Assembly (NCBI GenBank): GCA_022496185.1
Contig: WTXG01000019.1
Coordinates: 351,569-415,568 of the forward strand
Reading direction: 5' to 3'
DNA from: Multifurca ochricompacta
Taxonomy: Eukaryota; Basidiomycota; Agaricomycetes; Russulales; Russulaceae
DNA length: 64,000 nt
The translations under genes were made by a program, and so were the position numbers. Shown one piece after another: positions 55,922-64,000 of the stretch. A model generated the notes under the pieces. That model did not search any database, was not told the DNA's origin, and worked only from the letters and a program-made list of their open reading frames with translations. Within the stretch, counting starts at the first letter, position 1. Each line of letters starts with the position of its first letter.

Positions 55922-57996
55922 CTAAGTCCAGGTAATCATTGGTACATTACGATCGTCCAATGTGTAGTTCTCCTTGTCTGAGTCCTGTGGACATTGGTGG
56001 GTGTGAAGGAACCCATATGGGCCGCGCTGGCCACATAGGCGGCACATGTCATGGATCGGACAGTCCAGCTCGTGATGTCCGGAGTTGGCGGAGGCACTTG
56101 CCGCACCATCCTGACGGATTGACGATCGTTGGGGCAACTCCCACATTGTTACGACCCTACTCTTTTTCCTGACCCTGCACACCATGCCTTATTCCTTGCA
56201 CCATCCTTGATCTCCTCCTTCTCTGGACCACTCTTTGATGCCCTTGGCCTGTTGCCTTGGGACCCTCCTTGATGCCTGTGGCCTGTGTGCCAGGACCCTA
56301 CCCTGATTCCTGTGACATTGTTCATAGGACTGACCTCCCATGCTGCCATTTACACCTAACCTGCTGGTAGTTATGCTGCTACACTGTTGGATGTATACCA
56401 CCCTTCCTTGCTGCCTGGCTTATGCCTTGGCCACTGCTCCTGACCCTGTCCCTGTGCTTGACACCCATAGGAACCCCTGACATTGTCCCTGCCAATCTGA
56501 CCAGTCCAGACAACTAGACGACTTTGGCTTGTACTTGCCCCTCTGCAGTCATGTGACTCCTGGCCATGTGACCCTTGGCCATGTGACCCTTGGCCATGTG
56601 ACCCTTGGCCATGTGATCCTTGACCATGTGATCCCTGACCATGTGACTTTGGACCATGTGATCCCTGACCCTGATCACAGCATCTTCATCTGATCATATT
56701 ACCCCTTTCTGATCACATGGCCCATCTGGCTCATCATTCGCTTCTCTGATTCCTGTGGGGAGTATTCCCACATCCACCCTGACTCCTGTGGGACCTGTTA
56801 TCTCCCCATTTACCCCTGACCCTGGTGGGAATCCTCCCACACTGATATGACTCCTGTGGGGCTGTCCACATGATTATGCTTCTGATAAGGCTTATCCTTA
56901 TCATGGACTATATTTGACATCTTATCTGCTATTGGATGATAAGGACTCTGACCCTGTTCCTGATTAGCTACAAACCAGATCCCCATACAGTATATAAGAC
57001 CCGTAGACAGTTTGTACAACCCTAGATTTGACCTCTTGGGCCTTCAGCCTAGAGATCTTAGACCCCAGAATACATCAGAGCCTTTTCCCTCCTTTTGCGC
57101 CTTTGAGATTCCTACAGGGACCCCCATTGCCTCTGGCAATGGGTGTGTGCCCCCCCTTTGACCCTCTTTTTCACTCCCTTGAGCTTCAGTCTGTTTGACG
57201 TGCTTTTGGCACTGCAGCTGAGCCTGATCCCCACTTAACAGCCCTAGGGGATTAGCTCCCTTTGGCTGACTCGTCCTGTCTCTCTCTGTGCTTGGTTTAG
57301 CACCAAACTCTATTCTACTCTGAAGCTTGACAGTAGCCTAGAGCCTAGCCTTATTGTGCTAGGCTCCCGGCTGAGGTAATGGACCCGCTGACCTGTGCAC
57401 GTCGCACATGAAACGCCCGGCTGAGCGTAACACACATGGCGGAAGATACAGAACCGGCTCCAGTGGAGGTTGCTGCGACAGTGCTGGCACCACTTGCGAT
57501 TGAGGGGGCAGTTCCAGCTAATGTGGTACTTACTATCGCATCGCCAGCATGTCTCTCCGGGGGTTCTCGTGCATACGCGGCATTTCAAACCGGTTCGGTA
57601 TCAGCCTTGGGGCAGCCCCCAATGATCGTGGGGGAAGGGGTCGTGCATACGTGTCGGTGTACCGTTCGGCGATAGTCTGATACGCGTCCCCTATCTCCAG
57701 CCTCTTCCTGATCTCCACCAACTCCTGTTCCACTTGGAACATCCTTCGTCAGCCTTGCCATCATCTTCGCGTGCTCTTATATTGTTTGTTAAGCGTCGTG
57801 CGCAATGTCAGATTCTTCCGCAGTCTCATTACCTCGGCTTTGAGACGAAGGCGCATATCGTTCAGCACCTCGTCGATGGCAAAGGCGCGGGAGTCTTCGC
57901 AGCCAGATGTCCGAGCTGCTCATCAGTCATGGTGTGGTGGAGACGTCCTGTATACCTTTCTTCTAAAGACCGGGGCCCCATAGACAGGGCCATCTT
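55922..57996 (-). pseudogene. Gypsy G2 ORF3: coiled-coil plus Cys-rich zinc-knuckle protein, split by LTR C
   Basis: Downstream of the pol region the minus strand encodes MTDEQLGHLAAKTPAPLP, then a coiled-coil-like stretch (MFQVEQELVEIRKRLEIGDA, 57,742-57,680). A Cys/His-rich tail follows in other frames: CRVCTRTPGETCWRCDSKYH and CPLNRKWCQHCRSNLHWSRF (57,310-57,588). It resumes after LTR C with HHELDCPIHDMCRLCGQRGP and HTHQCP (near 56,020-56,100). The CX2C..H..C spacing suggests several zinc knuckles, a second nucleic-acid-binding protein besides gag. Frame breaks and the LTR insertion disable it. Confidence 0.65.
56147..57432 (+). mobile_element. Solo LTR C inside gypsy G2 ORF3
   Basis: A 1,286-bp LTR starting TGTTACGACCCTACTC and ending GAGCGTAACA, flanked by CACAT (56142-56146 and 57433-57437). 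It contains CAGTATATAAGACC and a tandem array of CCATGTGACCCTTGG units at about 56,566-56,650. It is the same family as LTRs A and B. Confidence 0.93.
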
Positions 57997-60900
57997 TCAT
58001 ACATCCAGCACATCCATTCCTCCATTGGTGTAGAATATGTATTTGGCGATGGCACATTCCATCAGCCATGGTGATTTCGAGGGGGAAATAGGTCGAGGAG
58101 TTGGGGTTGTTAGCGAAGAACGGGAATTCGGTACCTCATCATCCAACTCCATACCCAGTAGGTCATTTGGGTGCGGTTCTTCGCTGTGTTCGAAGTCATC
58201 GTTCGGGTTTGGAGACTGGTTCTTAACCCGGGCCTCAGCAGCTTCGTAATCAATGGGGGAGGAGGGACGTGTGGAGGGATGAGCGGAAGGAAGTTCCACC
58301 ACTGCAACGGTGGCAGTGAAGGCATCGATGGCGGCGTTGGCAGCGACAAAAGACATGATAGACTGGATGGTGTTAGAACGTTGCTGAGAGAGCATGTACT
58401 GGGGGAATCGATGGGGTCGAGGGGTGTTTCTTTTAAGCGTTCTTAGGCGCTTCTGGGTGTCGATGTGGAATTCCGAGATAAGGGCCGGAGCAGAGATATC
58501 CCCGGCTGGTTCCCACGAGTTGTCAGAGTCTGGGAATCCCTTCCACTTGATTAGGTAGTGCAGTTTACGCCCTCGGCCTTGTCGCTTGGAGTCTAGAATA
58601 CGCTCCACTTCCCATTCTTCTTCGCCATCGATAAGGTCAGGCGGGGGTCTTGGGAAGTTTTCTCCATGAATGGAGGTTTCCTTGTAAGGGGTCAGAAGCT
58701 TGGCATGGAAGACTGGGTGGATCTTCCATTTCGGGCAAACTGCAGTTCATAGGATACGTCTGACAGCTTCCTTGTGATCTGGAAGGGTCCGTGACGTCGG
58801 GGCGCTAGTTTGGCCGAGGGGTGTGACGTGTGAATGTTCCTGCCCTCGAGCCATACCCAGTCATTGGTCTGATAAGGTGTGAATGTGCTTGGCTGTGCTG
58901 CCAGAAGCTGTTGCGCCTTTACCAGATTTTCATTGGCCGATTGCCGCAGTTCCTCCCATTGGCTTATCTGTTTGGTTACTGACGGGACATTGGTGGGCTT
59001 ATCTGTCCACGTGGTGTGTGGGGTCCAACCCATGATAAGGGAAAAGGGGGTGGTTTTGTAGTCCCATTGGGCCATGAATTGTGAGCGAACTCCGCGGTTG
59101 ATAGCCATTCCGCCCAGTCATCTTGTCTACCGTTGCACCAGAACCGAAGGTATTGTTCCAGCCACTGGTTTGTTCGTTCGGACTGCCCATGTCCGTTTGT
59201 GGGTGGTAAGCTGTCGAGATATTTTGTGCGATATCTAACGTCTTGCACAGGGCTTTAGCGAATGCCGATGTGAACCTGGTGTCTCGGTCGGATATAATCT
59301 TCCTGGGGAGTCCAGTGGCGATATACATGATTCAGGTACAGCTTCGCTACTCCTTCAGCTGTAATGGTCTCATTGCAGGGGATGAACAGGGCCGCTTTGG
59401 AGCAATCGTGGTCGGTGATCGTGAGGATGGTGTCGAAACCCTGTGACTTGGGTAATTTGACGATAAAGTCCATGGCGATGGTTTGAAAGGGGGTTGACGA
59501 GACGGGAGTAATGGGGTGCATCGGCGGGACTTTCGGGTGTGTGTTAACCTTGTTAGCTTGACACGCTGCGCATCCCTGTACATAGTTCTCAACATCCTTC
59601 TTCATATTGGGCCACCAGTAATCGCGCTTGGCAAGTGCATAGGTATTGGCAATGCCTGGGTGGCCGGCAGAGGGGAGATCATGGTGAAAATGGATCACCC
59701 CCCTCTTAATGTTGTCGCCACCGGTGACAACGAGTCGATCTCCATCTTTCCACCAGAGGCCGTTGACTTCTTTCAAATTATGTGCGTTGGCCCATGAGCG
59801 GCAAAGTGAGGGGTTCATATTTGTGAGACCTGTGCCCACAGGTCCATATCATGAAGACTGAACAATGGGTTTTTGCAAACACCTCTTCTGGGAGGACAGT
59901 GACGTCGTTGTTGTCGTCCTCACCTGTATGCATATCTGGTCTGCGTGACAACGCATCTGCTCTGGCATTTTGGCTTCCGGCAATGTGTTTCAAGGTGAAA
60001 TTGTACTCTTCTAGCTCCAAGACTTCTCGTGCCACGTCGACTGATTTTATGGGGTTCTTTCCAGTACAATAGGTTGGAATGGTCGGTGTGGATGATGGTC
60101 TTATGTGGAGCTCCTGCCAGGTAAGGTCGCCAGTGTCGTAATGCTTTAACTATGGCCAAGAGCTCCCTATCCCAGATGTCATAATTTCGTTCGGCCGGAG
60201 AGAAGGTTTCAGAGTAGTATGCTACTGGGTGAAGGATTTGTGCGGCATCCCTCTGGTAGAGTACGGCTCCGTTTGCAAAGTGAGAGGCATCCACTTCCAG
60301 TTCAAAGGGGCGACTTAGATCTGGTTGGATGAGTACTGGCTCCGAGCCGACTAGGTCCCTAATCTGTTCAAATGCTGTTGCTGTGTCAAACCCCAGTGCC
60401 ATGGTACATCCTTCTTCAATAGATCATTCAGTGGTCCGCGATACCTGAGAACCCCTTGACAAAACGTCGGTAAAAGTTGCAAAATCCGATGAACGACCTG
60501 ACATCTTTGACACAGGTTGGGACAGGCCATTCCCGGATCCCCTGTACTTTAACGGATCCATGCGCACTTGTCCTTCCTCCAAGATAACCCCCAGGTACTC
60601 AACGCTTCGCTGTTCGAAGGAACATTTGGCAGGTTTGAGATATAGGTCATGTTCGTGCAAGATGTCCAACACCTGATGCACGCGATCTCGGTGATGGTCC
60701 AAATTGTCTGGGGTAGCTACTAAGATGTCGTCCATATAAACCACTACTTCCCCGTGAGAATGAGATCGCGGAAGATGTGATTCATCATAGACTGGAATGT
60801 CGCTGGCGAGTTCGTGAGACCAAAGAACATAACATTGGGCTCGAACAACCCTTGGTTTGTCTTGAACGCCGCCTTGCACTGGTCACCTTCCTTGATTCTA

Positions 60901-61898
60901 ACGTTGTTGTAACCCCATCGCACGTCCATCTTCGAGAAGAGGGCCTTATCCCTCATGGTGTCAATGAGCTCAGAGATGAGCGGTAAGGGGTAGGCGTTTT
61001 TCACGGTGTATGCGTTGATTCGCCGGTAATCCTGAACCGGTCGCAGCTTGCCATCCTTCTTTTTGATGAAGAAGAATGGCGAGGCGTACTGCGACTTGGA
61101 TGGGCGAATGTATCCCTTTGCCAGATGTTCTTCAAGGAATTCCGTTAGTGCCGTCTGCTCGGACTGGGACAGCGGATAGATTTTGCAATCTATTGCTGTC
61201 GGTGTATCAGGAAGTAGGTCTATGGCATGGTCCCATGGTCTGGAGGGTGGAAAGCGCTGGGATTCTTCTTCAGAAAACACCTTCCAATGCTGGTAGGTAC
61301 TCGGCACTACGTCGCTGTATGTTTTTTCTGTCTGCCCTGTATGCTTTTTGGGCTAGCTCTGATGCTTTGGTGGCATAACAGCGACCTGGGTCTTCTTCTT
61401 CTGTACTTGTGGCTTTATTGTCAGATGTCTGACTGCATAATCATAGCCTATGGACGTGATAATGGTGGGATATGATTCTTTATCCATCGTCGCGTCAGCC
61501 CAGTTGATCTTGGGTTCGAAAGCAGCGAGCCACGGGTATCCCAGAATAAGATCTTCGTCTCCTAGATCCGTAATTAGGAAACGAATATTCTTCGTAACTT
61601 CTCCAACCTGGACTTTCAGGTCCGTGTAGTGAGTGATCTTTCCAGCGCGATTGGCCGTTCCGTCAATATTCCAGATATTCTTTTCCTGGGGAAGTGCCAG
61701 CCTTCCCAAACCCATTGTTCTGATTAGTCGTGGGTGAATGAAGTTATCCGTGGCTCCGGAGTCCACTAGAATGTCTCGATCGGCCGTCCTCTGTGTAGTT
61801 TCAAAATGGACTGGTATTTTTAATGACTTGAATCGACTAGCATACACAGAGGTAACATGGAGTGCTCGTGCCCAGGCCGATGGGGTTGAGCCTAACAA
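57997..61898 (-). pseudogene. Gypsy G2 pol: protease, RT, RNase H, integrase, chromodomain, with frame breaks
   Basis: From 61898 on the minus strand: protease (ILVDSGATDNFIHPRLI, LILGYPWLAAF). RT lies at 61307-60744 ([39 protein letters not shown]), with the YMDD box in the shifted frame (VVYMDDILVATPD, near 60,740). RNase H is 60402-59920 (ELEVDASHFANGAVLYQRD). Integrase is 59839-58692 ([64 protein letters not shown]). The chromodomain is near 58,600 (ILDSKRQGRGRKLHYLIKWK, DSDNSWEPAGDI). Shifts between RT, RNase H and integrase pieces are clear. The domain set matches G1, but sequences differ enough to be another family. Confidence 0.88.
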
Positions 61899-63003
61899 AA
61901 ATCCTTCTTTGCAAACGCCTTTTCTACCAATATGGCGCGTACTTCCTCACTCTCCTTCATCATATTAGCCCATATGTCTGAGCCTTTCTTCTTTTGACCG
62001 CTTGTCCACAGTGGGTGGATTATTCTGGATGGGGGTTTCTGCTGTGGTAGCGCGGCGACGCGTACCCCCTTTTTGGGACAGTCCCGGGACATATGTCCTA
62101 GCGCTTTGCAGCGGAAGCATCGTCCCTCTTTCATCAGTGTTTGTCGCTCATCTTCTGTGAGCGTCGCCCGGGCTCGGGCTCGGTCTGCAGAGGTGTCCAT
62201 GGCATTTGGATCCCTCTGAGCATGGTGGGCAGGCTTTACTCCAAAGGCAGCCTTCCATTGATCTCAGTCTTCCCCTTTTGGTGTCGATCCCAAAGCGTGT
62301 TTGGAAATCGAGGTAGTCCTGCTGTTGTCGGCGGGGCATCGACCCAGCTATCCCAGTCATGGGGATGGTGAATTGGATATATTTTTGACTAGCGGGTTGG
62401 GCAACCCTTGCGAAAAGAGGTCCAGTGGCCTCTTCGTCTGTGTCATAGCCGGCCCTATTCGCCAGGCTTCTGAATTTGGCGACGTATGCGTCTAATTCGC
62501 CCTTCTCCATCCTAAGGGACTTTAACTCTCGGGCTGCCTTCTGTTTGGCCTGCCCATCGTGAACGCGTCTTTAAACGCTCGGCGATGGTCTCCCAAAGAC
62601 CCTCACTTGTGGTACGGCATCCACTCTCGACCTGTTCATTCAGCCACTCCAGCTGCTCCATAGTCCAGTCGTCAACCGCATCTCCTCGAATTAGTGAAAG
62701 GAACAAATTGGCGCGTTGAAATGGGTTGACAATCTGCGGGACGTCGTGGTTGAAGTTTTTAAAGGTCGTGAACTCCAACATAAACTTTTTGCTCTGTGAG
62801 CGGTCCCTGGTGAACGTTTGGGGCAACACTCCTGATAGTCGTCCAGATGGGGGAGGGATATTTGGTGGTGCCACCACTGGGGCTGGTGGGGCAGGGTCTG
62901 GAAGTTGGGCGGCAATGGTGGACATGGTTTGATGGAATGGGGTGACGGTGTTCGTGGATTGTACTGATATCTGGGGAGTTGTCAAAGCAGGGGCTCTGGA
63001 CAT
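61892..63003 (-). pseudogene. Gypsy G2 gag
   Basis: The ATG at 63003 gives MSRAPALTTPQISVQSTNT, a Pro-rich segment, then the capsid-like part (KKFMLEFTTFKNFNHDVP, NLFLSLIRGDAVDDWTMEQL). A frame change near 62,510 leads to ELDAYVAKFRSLANRAGYD, and another near 62,200 to the CCHC knuckle CFRCKALGHMSRDC. The frame ends at 61892, overlapping the pol frame. Confidence 0.85.
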
Positions 63004-63013
63004 GACAACTCTA

Positions 63014-64000
63014 CAGTGCCTCACAAAACTGAGTCAATGTTTTGCACTTTTGCACTGTTTGTTGAATATTGCATCAACCAAAACAAATATAAACAAAGTC
63101 TTGGTATCCATAAAAGGTACAAGATAAGGGTTATGTAATGCAACAATAATTATGTAAGTCTGATCAAAACCTGTGGAGCTATGCCCATTTCAAATGGGGA
63201 CTCATTGACTCAGTTTTGTGAGGGGGTATCAGAAATATCAGAATCTGATGCTCCACCAAATGTACAGCAACCAATCCTTAATATATGGTTACCATAGTTA
63301 TCTTAATATTGATGGGACCTGGAATGAGCTATTTAACCATGGTTTACATTCCCAGAATATTATAATTTCCAAATGCACCCCACCTCCTCTGCTCAGAAAG
63401 AAAACATGCTCTCTCTGGCCTCTGAAGGTCATTCCACTCACACTATTGCCTCCAGACTCAGCCTCAGCCAGTCACAGTCTCTAGGACACTCAGAACTCTC
63501 CTTGCCAACCATCAGTTACCTCATTTTGGTCATCATTCCAAGCTCTCTGCTACCTCTGAACATGCTATCATGATACAAATCACCACAGGAAAGGTTGCCA
63601 ATGCTGTCCAGGCCACAAAGCACATCAATTCCATCATCCCCAACCATGTCTCCTCACAAACTGTGCACTGGGTTTTAAAAAACATTCATTCAAGGCTTAA
63701 ACAAAGAAGAAAGGCCACTACTCTCTGCAGTACATTTGCAAGAAGCACTTAGCCTTTGCTTTGAAGTACCAAAACTGGACTATGGAGGACTGGGAGAGGG
63801 TGATTTGGTCAGCTGAGACCAAAATCAACAGGTTTGGGTCAATGCCAGTCCTCCACAGTTTCACTCTCTGTACTTCAAAGCAAAGGCTAAGTGCTTCTTG
63901 CAATGTACTGCAGAGAGTAGTGGCCTTTTCTTCTTGTTACAGCCTTGAATGAATGTTTTTTAAGAACCCAGTGCACAGTTTGTGAGGAGACATGGTTGGG
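63014..64000. mobile_element. Palindromic Tc1/mariner derivative, copy 2 (cut by window edge)
   Basis: It follows a TA and begins CAGTGCCTCACAAAACTGAG. The left arm (63014-63793) is followed by a 51-bp centre that is the reverse complement of the copy 1 centre. A right arm from 63845 runs off the window. The arm-specific bases beside the centre (CCAAAACTGG left, CAGTTTCACTCTC right) match copy 1 read in the opposite direction, so both copies descend from one founding palindrome. The transposase fragments carry extra mutations. It lies just upstream of gypsy G2 gag. Confidence 0.92.

Larger units (their letters stand above)
55255..63013 (-). mobile_element. Gypsy G2: Ty3/gypsy chromovirus (5' LTR outside window)
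   Basis: Minus-strand element. The 3' LTR is 55255-55857. A polypurine tract (minus strand AGAGAGAGGGGGTGA) adjoins it. Then follow an ORF3 with a Cys-rich end, a chromodomain-bearing pol, and gag with ATG at 63003. It contains solo LTR C. A palindromic Tc1 derivative starts at 63014, about ten bases upstream of the gag ATG, so the leader and 5' LTR lie beyond the right edge. Several frame breaks show it is inactive. Confidence 0.88.

Noticed and set aside
56566..56650. Regular repeats that look like a small CRISPR array
   Set aside because: Units are contiguous without unique spacers, lie within an LTR, and the genome is eukaryotic.

Overview
The window looks like nuclear DNA of a basidiomycete fungus, most likely an Agaricomycete. 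Genes are cut by many 50-70 bp GT-AG introns, and the protein families are fungal: a Tup1 corepressor with an N-terminal Tup domain, an F-box/leucine-rich protein, a fungal S10 carboxypeptidase-like protein, and Ty3/gypsy chromoviruses that carry an extra ORF after pol. There is no prokaryotic signal.

The window has two sharply different halves. Positions 1-25.4 kb are gene-rich and I saw no transposons there. In order: a weak Ser-rich hypothetical gene, a catalytically dead S10 serine carboxypeptidase homologue (1.35-4.6 kb, minus), a 2.7 kb stretch without a supported gene, the dual-specificity phosphatase Yvh1 (minus), two orphan genes (minus), an F-box protein (plus), and then a compact housekeeping block. 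That block holds a DNAJC17/Cwc23-like J-protein (minus), SmD1 (plus), GPI8 (minus), SAP30BP/HCNGP (minus), BUD13 (plus), a 140-residue orphan (minus) and Tup1 (minus). Four of the seven are pre-mRNA splicing factors, arranged as two divergent pairs with intergenic gaps of 240 and 131 bp, and GPI8 lies between the pairs.

Positions 26.6-64 kb are one nested stack of transposable elements. Target-site duplications (TSDs) let the order of most insertions be read. A copia-type element in plus orientation (gag at 35.7 kb) has its 5' LTR split by a small hAT element, which is itself split by a full 5.93 kb hAT element carrying a multi-exon transposase. The copia leader holds a solo LTR with another solo LTR inside it. 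The copia gag is split by a shortened second copy of the same hAT, which received two solo LTRs. A Ty3/gypsy chromovirus (G1, minus) follows. Its 3' LTR contains a 1.62 kb palindromic Tc1/mariner derivative. Just upstream of its gag ATG sits a second copia element (minus), which carries two solo LTRs. One base upstream of that element's gag ATG sits a second gypsy chromovirus (G2, minus), and about ten bases upstream of G2's gag ATG sits a second copy of the palindromic Tc1 element, cut by the window edge.

The observations I rate highest are these. (1) The palindromic Tc1-derived element moves as a unit and shows arm-to-arm homogenisation. (2) The S10 homologue has lost all three catalytic triad residues while the fold-diagnostic sequence is kept. 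(3) Splicing-factor genes are clustered. (4) An intact third ORF follows pol in gypsy G1, with an ATGA overlap, and its counterpart in G2 ends in zinc-knuckle-like motifs. All calls come from reading the sequence and from family knowledge. No database search was run.
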